A stretch of 64,000 bases of DNA from Candidatus Aalborgicola bjergmarkensis (GTDB taxonomy: Bacteria > Pseudomonadota > Gammaproteobacteria > Burkholderiales > Burkholderiaceae_C), in the NCBI GenBank assembly GCA_016708725.1, contig JADJFE010000034.1, positions 8,981 through 72,980 on the forward strand, written 5' to 3'. The position numbers and the translations under genes were made by a program. A model generated the notes under the pieces. It was not told the origin of the DNA, searched no databases, and worked only from the letters and a program-made list of their open reading frames with translations. Below are positions 1 to 8,011 of the stretch, piece by piece; position 1 is the first letter of the stretch; the number at the start of each line of letters is the position of its first letter.

Positions 1-1028
1 CCCTGTTGTGCGCTGTACGTAACAGCTTGCTGACCAACAGTTCCGCGCACCCAGCGATCCAGAATGGTGATGCCATTGAACTGCTCCAACGCAGTGATCT
101 GGGCATATGTAGTGGGGTTTTCCGATGCGAACTGTTCGATTACCGTCAGCGTGGAATTTGCATTGCGTGTCTGGTTGGTCTGAATGCTTGTTGCCAATGC
201 GCTGGTAGCGCCCCAGGCCTGAACCAGTCCATCCAATAGTGCCAGCTGTTCATCCCGTGTACCTGCCGCTACGTACGCCGTGAGTTTGAGCTGCAGCGAC
301 GCGGCCTGTCCCGTACCCAGGCTCATCGCCGGGCGTAAATCGCGCACCGCCCCGCTGGCTTGCATGGCAGGCAAGGACTGGGCAGCGGTTGAAATAACAG
401 GGTCGTCGGTGAAAACTCTGTAGAAATTGTTGTTGCTGAGTAGCAGACTTCCAGCCAAAGTAGCAACACCGGCATTGCCCAGATCGCCCCCGGTGCGCAC
501 AAAGCTGCCGGAAAATGCCTGGGTATTGCCCCCACCCAGATTGGTGTTTGCAGGAGTTGCGACCAGGTTGATGCTTTGAACACCCAGCGCTGCAAAGCTA
601 TAGAGTTCATCGGGCTGACTCAGGGCATCCTGGTTGGCGTCTTTCCAGAGTTTTACGTTGGCAAACTCGGTATCGGATGCATCAAACTTGCCATCATTAT
701 TGCTGTCCAAATCTGCCAAAGCGGCAAAACCATTGCTTGCCTTCTGGCCCGCTTGGGCTCCGGTGGTCAATATCGTACTGTCGCCAAACAGCTCCCGCCC
801 GGAATCTATTTGTCCGTTGCCATTGATGTCACGCACAACCAGGGCTTCTCCCGCGCCCACCCATCCTGATGCGGTTTTTATGCCATCGCCGTCTTGGTCA
901 AAGTAAATGGGTGCCACTACGCTGATACCGCTGGTGGCTATGCCACCCCCGTCCAAATCCAGGATGAGCGGGTCGCTCGGTGCCCAATTGACTGCACTGC
1001 TGGTGGTAGTTTCCACACCACTTAACAT
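1..1028 (-). CDS. RTX-type calcium-binding protein, 3' portion (partial, runs off window start)
   Basis: This frame is open on the minus strand from about 1070 to the window edge. The first in-frame ATG is at 1028, just after a nine-glycine run. The translation carries EF-hand-like calcium loops (DPLILDLDGGG, YFDQDGDGIKT, DINGNGQIDSGRELFG, DLDSNNDGKFDASD) and KLWKDANQDALSQPDEL. The same series follows the lipase part of the intact 2580-residue RTX protein at 8012-15754. It therefore looks like the downstream part of one original RTX lipase gene, now in a different frame from the lipase at 1070-2833. It may be expressed separately or be the dead half of a frameshifted gene. Its C-terminus and secretion signal lie outside the window. 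Confidence 0.75.
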   Translation of the reverse strand, partial: MLSGVETTTSSAVNWAPSDPLILDLDGGGIATSGISVVAPIYFDQDGDGIKTASGWVGAGEALVVRDINGNGQIDSGRELFGDSTILTTGAQAGQKASNGFAALADLDSNNDGKFDASDTEFANVKLWKDANQDALSQPDELYSFAALGVQSINLVATPANTNLGGGNTQAFSGSFVRTGGDLGNAGVATLAGSLLLSNNNFYRVFTDDPVISTAAQSLPAMQASGAVRDLRPAMSLGTGQAASLQLKLTAYVAAGTRDEQLALLDGLVQAWGATSALATSIQTNQTRNANSTLTVIEQFASENPTTYAQITALEQFNGITILDRWVRGTVGQQAVTYSAQQ

Positions 1029-1032
1029 ATCG

Positions 1033-1061
1033 GCACCACCACCACCACCACCACCACCACC
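1033..1061 (-). repeat. (GGT)9 trinucleotide tract at RTX frame junction
   Basis: Nine perfect CAC units on the plus strand read as nine glycine codons in the downstream RTX frame. The stop codon of the upstream lipase frame lies only a few bases before the tract. Length changes in steps of three would alter the glycine linker without changing frame, so the tract itself cannot explain the frame break. Confidence 0.9.
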
Positions 1062-1069
1062 AGACCCTT

Positions 1070-2833
1070 CTATTTGCCACCAAACAATCGCAATTCGCCA
1101 GAATTGAAACCCTTTACAGTGATGTTGCCAGTGCAACCGTCTACAGGGCGTAGCGTTTTAATCAACAAGTCTCCGTTGATGAACGTGTACTGAACGGATT
1201 TGTCTTTAGAAAGACAAACATTCTTCGAGCCCTCAACCTTCTTTCCTCCGTTGAGCTGCACGCTACCCAGGAGAATTCTTCCGGTATGAGTTTTTCCTGG
1301 TTTGCCCGTATCAAGGATAGTGTCGTTCCCAAATTTTCCGTTGAATTGATAGGTGTCGTCGCCGCCGCCATCGGCTAAGTAGTCATTGCCAAGACCGCCA
1401 GTGAGAACATCGTCTCCAGCATTACCCACCAACAGATCGTCTGCGCTGCCGCCCGTCAGGGTGTCCGCATTTTTTCCTCCGAGCATGAATGCGCGCTCAG
1501 TGGCGCCGGTGACTTTCATGCCATCTGTGCCAGCCTGTACGAACCAGTCGATCAGATTAGGCAACGCGGCTTTTATGACGGTTTGTTCGTCCGTCGATAA
1601 GCCGGAAGAATCTTTCAGGTAAGCTTCAAAAAATTGTGCGCCTTTGACATCTTCCCATTTAGTTGCAACATCGGTGCGCTTGAAGCTGACTGCGCCTGAG
1701 CCATCGGTAGCGGTGAAAAGTTCCTTGTCGTGTGCAGTTTCTGCGTAGTACTTCTGCATGGCAAAGGCCATCAGGGCTTTGCTGATGTTGTTCAGCTTGG
1801 TATCGCTGCTGTTGTCATTGACTGTCAGACTGCCGTCTTTGGCCAGCTTCCACAGGTCTTTGGTGAAGCGGGTGACCATCGCGTCGGCTTTAATTTCATC
1901 TCCCGCTTCGTCTTTCGCGTTCACACCGGCTTCGTGACGAAGCATGTGTTCGATCAGGTTTTTATCAGCCGTATCGGTGCGATGCGCAAACAAATTCTTA
2001 TCATCAAAAATCAGCTTGAGTAAATCGGGTAACTTGTCGGTAACTTTGTTCAAGGACTGGTCTGCATTGCTGACTTGGCTTTGCAGAAAAACGGAGAGCA
2101 AGGCTTGCGAATGCAGATCAGTAGACGATGCGCCGGTGGCCGTGTTACCGATAATGTCTGCGCTGGCCGTAGCGCCGATGCGATCAAGCACAGTGGCAGG
2201 CGCAACCGATAGCATTTCCCCTGCCACAATGATGTTACGCACCTTGTTTTCGTTGGGAATGACGCCAACACTGCTTTGACGCTGCTTGATGAAATTCGTC
2301 AAACCTGCCAGGGCATCGTTGCCATATCCAAGGCCACGGAGTTGCTCCAACAACGTGTTGGCAGCATCGCGGTCAACAGGTAAAGGGTTCGTCGGATCGG
2401 GATCAGGGAGATAGCGCGTCGCATAGGCAAACGGTGCCTGGTCAAAGGTAACGGCGTTCACGCCGAAGAATACAGCAACCAGCGAAGCTAGGCCGCCACC
2501 CAGGCTGTGACCGGTGAGAGTGACATTGGGATTGCTTGCTTTGATGTCCAGGTAATACCGCGCGGCCTGCAAGAGCTGGGCATGGAACTCCCCGAGTGCC
2601 AATTGTTTATCGGCGATCTTGTCGGCCCAGCTTTCGTCATAGGTGCCGGCGTAGGAGATGACGGTTTCGGTGCCGTTTTTGAATGTCCGGGCCTCAAATC
2701 CTGTTGTACCGTCTGCCGTCCTTCTATCAACGTCTTCCGTCCACCCAGCCGGAATAGGAAAGCGATTTATGGCCTTTCTTGTCGAGAAATAAGCATCCCC
2801 TGCAAGCAGGGCGTATTCGAGTGTTGTCGCCAT
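1070..2833 (-). CDS. RTX lipase (class 3 lipase domain, short RTX block), truncated
   Basis: This is a predicted type I-secreted lipase. The N-terminal ~130 residues resemble class 3 alpha/beta-hydrolases, with the nucleophile elbow GHSLGGGLAS (Ser110). A helical region follows, then a short RTX block near the C-terminus (GGSADDLLVGNAGDDVLTGG) and a GFNSGELRLF segment typical of the end of RTX blocks. The frame stops at 1070, while the equivalent protein at 8012-15754 continues for some 2000 residues; the continuation here is in another frame. I chose the ATG at 2833 because the GAGGAG site sits 8 nt upstream and the paralogue starts at the same MATTLE. An ATG at 2839 overlaps the stop of the upstream lipoprotein gene, so translational coupling is likely. 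Residues ~130-300 differ strongly from the paralogue. Confidence 0.85.
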   Translation of the reverse strand: MATTLEYALLAGDAYFSTRKAINRFPIPAGWTEDVDRRTADGTTGFEARTFKNGTETVISYAGTYDESWADKIADKQLALGEFHAQLLQAARYYLDIKASNPNVTLTGHSLGGGLASLVAVFFGVNAVTFDQAPFAYATRYLPDPDPTNPLPVDRDAANTLLEQLRGLGYGNDALAGLTNFIKQRQSSVGVIPNENKVRNIIVAGEMLSVAPATVLDRIGATASADIIGNTATGASSTDLHSQALLSVFLQSQVSNADQSLNKVTDKLPDLLKLIFDDKNLFAHRTDTADKNLIEHMLRHEAGVNAKDEAGDEIKADAMVTRFTKDLWKLAKDGSLTVNDNSSDTKLNNISKALMAFAMQKYYAETAHDKELFTATDGSGAVSFKRTDVATKWEDVKGAQFFEAYLKDSSGLSTDEQTVIKAALPNLIDWFVQAGTDGMKVTGATERAFMLGGKNADTLTGGSADDLLVGNAGDDVLTGGLGNDYLADGGGDDTYQFNGKFGNDTILDTGKPGKTHTGRILLGSVQLNGGKKVEGSKNVCLSKDKSVQYTFINGDLLIKTLRPVDGCTGNITVKGFNSGELRLFGGK

Positions 2834-2835
2834 TT

Positions 2836-3618
2836 TCATTTCTCCTCAAAAATGCTGTTACACGGACATGTTTTGTCATCAAATTTTTCTCGTTTACATT
2901 CCGCTTGGCAGGCTTCCAGAGTCGGTTTTGTGCCAAACCATCCTTTGGCAAGCCAAAGCCCTTTTCCGTTGGTGACCATCGGAACTCGGCAGTCTGTGTA
3001 GTTCATAGGCTCCCGCAAAATGGTCTTGTATTCTGGTTGTTCACGGGACGCATTCATTTCCTTGATCATGTCCGCCGGAACAAGATTCATGCGGAGCATG
3101 TTTTTGAGATTCCCATCCCGAATACTGAGTGCTACGTTGATGGTTTCAAACTCTGCTGGAAACTGTTCCAGCGGTATGCGCTGCCATGCGTTGCCCTCAT
3201 ATTTGAAGAACACATACGGAGGATTTGGGCGTCCCCATTTGTTGTATGACAGACATAGATTGGGCTCGGCAACGACGTAGGGTGTTCCGTTGAGCACATG
3301 CACGGCCAGCAGGTTGAAATTGGTGCGCCCGATGTCCTTACCGTATTCACTGGTCCATGTGATGGCCTGACTGAAGCCGGGTGGTGTGAAGCGAATGGTG
3401 TGCTCCTTGATGGGGCCAGATTGGCCGGGTTCGCTAAATCCACCATAGGTCTGGTAGCGCTCCACAATAATCTTCTGCCCATCGTGTAGCAGCACTTCTT
3501 CTTTCCAGCGATCACCACCAATACCAAACCGCCCGGCACAGGCGCTCAGGCTGATGGCTGCCAATAGCAGAAGTGCAAGTTTTTGGGCTTGTTCAAGCCA
3601 AGTGTGGTGTGGTTTCAT
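2836..3618 (-). CDS. Cysteine-rich lipoprotein paired with RTX lipase (candidate immunity/accessory protein)
   Basis: About 260 residues. The N-terminus has a lipoprotein signal peptide with lipobox L-S-A-C (Cys27), so the mature protein should be anchored in a membrane facing the periplasm or surface. The C-terminus has closely spaced cysteines (LEACQAECKREKFDDKTCPC). I chose the ATG at 3618 because GAGGAA lies upstream; an earlier in-frame start at 3687 would bury the signal peptide. It lies directly upstream of the RTX lipase, with its stop overlapping the alternative lipase ATG. A paralogue occupies the same place in cassette 2; signal peptides and ends match well while the middle has diverged. 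I do not recognise a named family. Pairing a lipoprotein with a secreted lipase suggests immunity or a chaperone role, which is inference. Confidence 0.8.
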   Translation of the reverse strand: MKPHHTWLEQAQKLALLLLAAISLSACAGRFGIGGDRWKEEVLLHDGQKIIVERYQTYGGFSEPGQSGPIKEHTIRFTPPGFSQAITWTSEYGKDIGRTNFNLLAVHVLNGTPYVVAEPNLCLSYNKWGRPNPPYVFFKYEGNAWQRIPLEQFPAEFETINVALSIRDGNLKNMLRMNLVPADMIKEMNASREQPEYKTILREPMNYTDCRVPMVTNGKGLWLAKGWFGTKPTLEACQAECKREKFDDKTCPCNSIFEEK

Positions 3619-4129
3619 GTTGCGTTCCTCACGCCGTTGGGGTTGCATTCGTTTGCAGCCGCACGTTTCGTGTGACCGGAAACGCACCGTCTTTTGACTT
3701 TTTCTTTGCGATCAAACAGGCCACTTTCGCCCGTAGAACGTGCGGGAGCAGCTACCGTTCCAATAGCACGTATAAGTAAGAGCTGGGGTGGTAAATGCGG
3801 CGAGAAATCGCCAGAGGTGAACAACGGACAAGAAGACATGATCAACCTAACTTTAAAAATTAGTTTTTTTGACGGAACTTCAACCACCGCCTCATCGAAC
3901 TGCAATTCCGTCAGAACAGTCCGCTAAAACCTGATTAGCCAGCTTGGCATGTCCGACTTTGGATTCCTGACACAACCAAGTTGCTGCACGGTGAACAATA
4001 GAACGTCCGTGCTATTTTTCAAGTGCAGAATTAGGGGAACTCCACAAAATCCACCGTCCCTTGTGCTACAAACCAGTCAGCGCCGAAATTTCATCCATCG
4101 CCCACCGCCGCAACCCGAAAGACCCGAAC
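3619..4129. promoter_or_regulatory. Divergent intergenic region of cassette 1
   Basis: 511 bp separate the minus-strand lipoprotein/lipase pair from the plus-strand exporter genes, so promoters for both directions should lie here. Most of it is repeated almost unchanged at 16531-17032. I could not place convincing -35/-10 pairs. No credible gene is present; short open frames here do not resemble proteins. A hairpin followed by a T-run precedes the exporter gene (separate entry). Confidence 0.6.
3986..4019 (+). terminator. Hairpin plus T-run upstream of hlyB-like gene (possible attenuator)
   Basis: GCACGG and CCGTGC form a six-base stem with a 15-nt loop, followed by TATTTTT. It lies on the plus strand about 110 bp before the exporter start and is conserved exactly at 16882-16915 in cassette 2. 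It could be a leader attenuator; the stem is short, so this is tentative. Confidence 0.35.
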
Positions 4130-6361
4130 GTGACCGTGACGCCCACCCCCAACGCACCGCCACAACCACCACCCACCCCAGCCCACCCCTTGGCACCGCT
4201 GACTGCCTTGTGCGCCATTGCGCGTTTCCACCAGATCGCCGCAGACCCGGCCACGCTCGCGCATCAATTGGGCCTCTCCGCCAGCCAGCCGCTCACCTCT
4301 GCCGATTTGCTGACAGCGGCAAAACACCTGGGCCTCAAGGCCAAACTCAGCCGCACCCGGATCGAACGCCTGAGCCTCACGCCCTTGCCCGCGCTGGCCT
4401 TCATGCGCACTGCGCAGAATGCAACAACAGCCCCGGTCCCAACCCCAGCCCCGCCCCTGCACATCGCCATCCTGGCGCAAAGCGATGGCCAGCGGGTACT
4501 GGTGCAAGAAACGGGTACGGGCACGGACCACGCCGCCCCGCGCATCGAACCCATCGACGCCTTTGCCGCACGCTGGAGCGGTCAGCTCATGCTCATCAGC
4601 AGCCGCTCCAGCATGGCTGGTGCCTTGGCACGGTTTGATTTCTCCTGGTTCATCCCGGCGCTGGTCAAATACCGCAAGCTGCTGGGCGAAGTGCTGTTGA
4701 TCTCCTTCATGCTCCAGCTCTTCGGGCTGGTGTCGCCGCTATTTTTTCAGGTCGTGATGGACAAGGTGCTGGTGCACAAGGGGCTGACAACGCTCAACGT
4801 GCTGGTCATCGGGTTGGTGATCGTCGTCGTGTTTGAATCGGTACTCAGCGCCTTGCGCGCCTATGTGTTCAGCCACACCACCAGCCGCATCGACGTGGAA
4901 CTGGGCGCGCGTTTGTTCCGCCATCTGGTGAGTTTGCCATTGGCTTACTTTCAGGCACGCCGGGTGGGCGACTCGGTGGCTCGGGTGCGTGAGCTGGAAA
5001 ACATCCGCTCCTTTCTCACCGGCAATGCGCTTACCGTGCTGCTGGATGTATTCTTCTCCATCGTCTTTGTGGCCGTCATGCTGTTCTACAGCGTGCCCCT
5101 GACCTTGATCGTGCTGGTCAGCTTGCCCTTGTACTTTGGCTTGAGTCTGGCTGTGGTGCCCATTTTGCGCGCGCGGCTGGACACCAAATTTGCCCGTGGC
5201 GCAGAAAACCAGGCCATGCTGGTCGAGACCGTCACCGGCATTCAGACCGTCAAGGCCACCGCATTGGAGCCCGCTTTTGCCAAACGCTGGGACAGCCAAT
5301 TGGCGGCGTATGTATCGGCCAGCTTCAAGACCCAGAACCTGGCCAGTGTGGCGCATGAAGGCGTCAACCTCATCGGCAAACTGGTCAATGCGGGCACACT
5401 CTGGTACGGCGCGCATCTGGTGATGGTCAACGAACTCAGCGTGGGCCAGTTCGTCGCTTTCAACATGTTTGCCCAACGGGTGGCACAGCCCATCATGCGC
5501 ATGGCACAACTGTGGACCGACTTTCAGCAAACGGGCATCTCCGTGGCGCGTCTGGGGGATATTCTCAATACCCGCACCGAAATCCCTCCCAGCAGCGCCG
5601 CACAGCTGCCCCCGCTCCAGGGCCACATCAGCCTGGACCAGGTAACCTTTCGCTACCGGCCCGAAGCACCCCCGGTTCTGCACAACATCAGCCTGGAGAT
5701 TCAAGCCGGGGAAGTCGTCGGCATTGTCGGGCGCTCGGGTTGTGGCAAAAGCACCCTGACCAAGCTGGTCCAGCGTCTCTACAGCCCCGAAGGTGGCCGT
5801 TTGCTGGTCGATGGCATCGACATCAGCCTGATCGACGCCGCCCAGTTGCGCCGCCAGATCGGCATCGTCTTGCAGGAGAACCTGCTCTTTAACCGCAGCG
5901 TGCGCGAAAACATCGCCATCACCGACCCCGCTGCTCCGCTGGAAGCCGTCATGCACGCCGCCCAATTGGCGGGAGCACACGCCTTCATCAGCGAACTGCC
6001 CGAAGGTTACGACACCCTCGTGGGCGAACAGGGCAGCTCCCTGAGCGGCGGCCAACGCCAGCGCATCGCCATCGCCCGCGCTTTATTCACCAACCCGCGC
6101 ATCCTGATACTGGACGAAGCCACCAGCGCGCTGGACTATGAAAGCGAAGCCATCATCCAGCAAAACATGGCGCGCATTTGCCACAACCGCACCGTGCTCA
6201 TCATCGCCCACCGCTTGTCTGCCGTCCGACGCGCCCAGCGCATTGTCGTCATGGACAAGGGCCAGATTGTGGAGTGCGCGCCGCACGACGCCCTGGTGCA
6301 AAAGCCCGGTGGCCTGTACGCCCACCTGTGGGCCATGCAAGACGGAGGACAAGCGGTATGA
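4130..6361 (+). CDS. Type I secretion ABC transporter, HlyB family
   Basis: Inner-membrane exporter ATPase that should drive secretion of the RTX lipases across both membranes with an HlyD adaptor and a TolC-like channel. An N-terminal C39-like domain lacks the usual catalytic cysteine context and is therefore likely a substrate-docking domain. A six-helix membrane region follows, then an ATPase domain with Walker A GRSGCGKST, signature LSGGQRQR, Walker B ILILDEATSALD and H-loop IIAHRLS. The open frame runs upstream to 4061, but GTG at 4130 matches the paralogue's start and gives 743 residues, close to family length. No good ribosome site is visible. The stop overlaps the next ATG (ATGA). No outer-membrane channel gene is present in the window. 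Confidence 0.9.
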   Translation: MTVTPTPNAPPQPPPTPAHPLAPLTALCAIARFHQIAADPATLAHQLGLSASQPLTSADLLTAAKHLGLKAKLSRTRIERLSLTPLPALAFMRTAQNATTAPVPTPAPPLHIAILAQSDGQRVLVQETGTGTDHAAPRIEPIDAFAARWSGQLMLISSRSSMAGALARFDFSWFIPALVKYRKLLGEVLLISFMLQLFGLVSPLFFQVVMDKVLVHKGLTTLNVLVIGLVIVVVFESVLSALRAYVFSHTTSRIDVELGARLFRHLVSLPLAYFQARRVGDSVARVRELENIRSFLTGNALTVLLDVFFSIVFVAVMLFYSVPLTLIVLVSLPLYFGLSLAVVPILRARLDTKFARGAENQAMLVETVTGIQTVKATALEPAFAKRWDSQLAAYVSASFKTQNLASVAHEGVNLIGKLVNAGTLWYGAHLVMVNELSVGQFVAFNMFAQRVAQPIMRMAQLWTDFQQTGISVARLGDILNTRTEIPPSSAAQLPPLQGHISLDQVTFRYRPEAPPVLHNISLEIQAGEVVGIVGRSGCGKSTLTKLVQRLYSPEGGRLLVDGIDISLIDAAQLRRQIGIVLQENLLFNRSVRENIAITDPAAPLEAVMHAAQLAGAHAFISELPEGYDTLVGEQGSSLSGGQRQRIAIARALFTNPRILILDEATSALDYESEAIIQQNMARICHNRTVLIIAHRLSAVRRAQRIVVMDKGQIVECAPHDALVQKPGGLYAHLWAMQDGGQAV

Positions 6362-7785
6362 AACACCCCGTGCGCGAACTGCTGGCGCGTTACAAAGCCG
6401 TCTTCCAGTACGCCTGGGCGCACCGCAGCGAACTGGCGGGGCCAGAGCGTCTGGCCGACGAAGCCGCTTTTTTACCCGCTGCCTTGCGTTTGCAGGAAAC
6501 CCCCGTACACCCGGCGCCACGCCGTCTGGCCTGGGGGCTGATGCTGCTGTTTGTATTGGCACTCGTGTGGTCCATCGTTGGCCAGGTGGACATCGTGGCG
6601 GTGGCGCCGGGGCGCATCATCGTCTCGGACCGCACCAAGCTCATTCAGCCGCTGGAAGCCAGCATCGTCAAGGCCGTGCTGGTCAAGGACGGCGAGCGGG
6701 TGCAGATGGGTCAGGTGCTGGTGGAGTTGGACCCCACCATGGCCAGCGCCGACAGTGCCAGCGTACACGAACAGCTCAAAACCCAGGCATCTGAGGCATT
6801 GCGCAGCCGTGAACTTTTGCAGATGCTATCAAAACAACAGCTGTCCCCGCACGTCCTGCCTGCCCAAATGGCCGATTTGGCCCATGATCCGGCTGCGGAG
6901 CTGCAACTGCAGGCCCAGCTTGCGTCCGAGTGGCAGGACATTCAGGCCAGGCTGCTCAAGCTCGATGCCGAAATCACCCGCCGCCAGGCCGAGATCGTCA
7001 CCGTGCAGCAAAGCATTGCCAAGCTGGAGGCCACCGTGCCCATGGCCAAGAGCCGCGAGGCGGATTACCAGCAACTGGTGGGCAACGGTTACGTCTCGGA
7101 CCACGCCACGCAGGACAGGACCCGCGAGCGGGTGGAGCAAGAGCGCGACCTCAGCGTGCAGCGCGCGCGCCTGAACGAGGTGCAATCCGCGCTCAGGGAG
7201 AGCCAGCAGGCCAAGGTCGCCTACCGCGCCGAGACCATGCGCACTTTGGGCGAGCGTCTGGCCCAAGCTCTGGCGAAATTCAACCAGTTGCAAGCCGATG
7301 CCAGCAAGGCCATCCAACGCCAGCGCCAGACGCAGCTGACGGCGCCGGTGGCCGGGGTGATTCAGCAACTGGCGATTCACTCGGTCGGCGGCGTGGTCAC
7401 CAGCGCCCAGCCGCTGATGATCGTGGTGCCCGACAGCCCCACCATCACCGCCGAGGTCACTATTGCCAACCAGGACATCGGCTTTGTCTACGCCGGTCAG
7501 CTGGCCGAGGTCAAGCTGGAGACGTTCCCGTATACCAAATACGGCACGGTGCCCGCCACGGTGAGTGTGGTGACAGCCGATGCAGTCACGGATGAGAAGA
7601 AGGGCTCGTACTACCCCGCCACGCTGACGCTGGGCCAAAAGGACATGCTGGTGGACGGCAAGCGGGTGAATTTAAGTCCGGGAATGAACATCACCGCCGA
7701 GATCAAGACCGGCCAGCGCCGGGTGATCGAGTTCTTGCTCAGTCCCGTGCAAAGGGCTAGCAGCGAGAGTTTGCGGGAGAGGTAG
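6358..7785 (+). CDS. Type I secretion membrane fusion protein, HlyD family
   Basis: 475 residues. One N-terminal membrane helix lies near residues 60-80 (LMLLFVLALVWSIVG). It is followed by a first lipoyl half-motif (VAPGRIIVSDRTKLIQPLE), a long periplasmic coiled-coil region, the second lipoyl half, and a C-terminal barrel with RRVIEFLLSPV at the end. This is the standard HlyD layout. It bridges the ABC exporter and an outer-membrane channel. The ATG overlaps the exporter stop, so the two are translationally coupled. It is nearly identical to the gene at 19248-20675, consistent with recent duplication or gene conversion. Confidence 0.93.
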   Translation: MKHPVRELLARYKAVFQYAWAHRSELAGPERLADEAAFLPAALRLQETPVHPAPRRLAWGLMLLFVLALVWSIVGQVDIVAVAPGRIIVSDRTKLIQPLEASIVKAVLVKDGERVQMGQVLVELDPTMASADSASVHEQLKTQASEALRSRELLQMLSKQQLSPHVLPAQMADLAHDPAAELQLQAQLASEWQDIQARLLKLDAEITRRQAEIVTVQQSIAKLEATVPMAKSREADYQQLVGNGYVSDHATQDRTRERVEQERDLSVQRARLNEVQSALRESQQAKVAYRAETMRTLGERLAQALAKFNQLQADASKAIQRQRQTQLTAPVAGVIQQLAIHSVGGVVTSAQPLMIVVPDSPTITAEVTIANQDIGFVYAGQLAEVKLETFPYTKYGTVPATVSVVTADAVTDEKKGSYYPATLTLGQKDMLVDGKRVNLSPGMNITAEIKTGQRRVIEFLLSPVQRASSESLRER

Positions 7786-7825
7786 CGCATCGTAAAAATG
7801 TGATGCATTGGTTCTTGTTGCTACG

Positions 7826-7977
7826 TTTTCAGTAGCTGTCCCCGCTTGTCCCACGGGGGCTACAGGCTGATTTGATGCCTGATTTGAGGCCAAATTGAGG
7901 CTAAAAACGTGCCACACAGGCTTGCGGGGAGCATCTGTAGCGCGGTTTGAGGGTTTTTAATATCACGGGTGATATGA
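7826..7977 (+). repeat. Dispersed intergenic repeat, copy 1
   Basis: A ~150-bp sequence with core AGCTGTCCCCGCTTGTCCC, then GGCTGATTTGATGCCTGATT and a terminal palindrome TATCACGGGTGATATG. An inverted homologue lies at 56041-56192, and shorter relatives at 31982-32036, 32112-32166 and 47301-47344. It fills the gap between the hlyD-like gene and the next RTX gene (7786-8011), where I see no coding sequence. Confidence 0.75.
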
Positions 7978-8011
7978 AAAGCACCCAGCCGCTCATGGTC
8001 GTGGGACGGTC

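Noticed and set aside
1060..1075. Programmed -1 frameshift joining the two RTX parts
   Set aside because: No X-XXY-YYZ heptamer or strong downstream structure was seen; a mutation or sequence error is simpler.
898..1083. Open frame with a run of nine tryptophans
   Set aside because: It is the third frame of the (GGT)n tract; the glycine frame belongs to the RTX protein.
3694..3927. 77-codon open frame in the divergent region, also present at 16591
   Set aside because: No ribosome site, no family resemblance, and its length changes between copies; presence in both reflects duplication.
4739..6055. 438-codon open frame antisense to the first exporter gene
   Set aside because: It is a shadow of the high-GC coding strand. 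The antisense of the second exporter gives a similar frame (17632-19410), and neither resembles a protein family.
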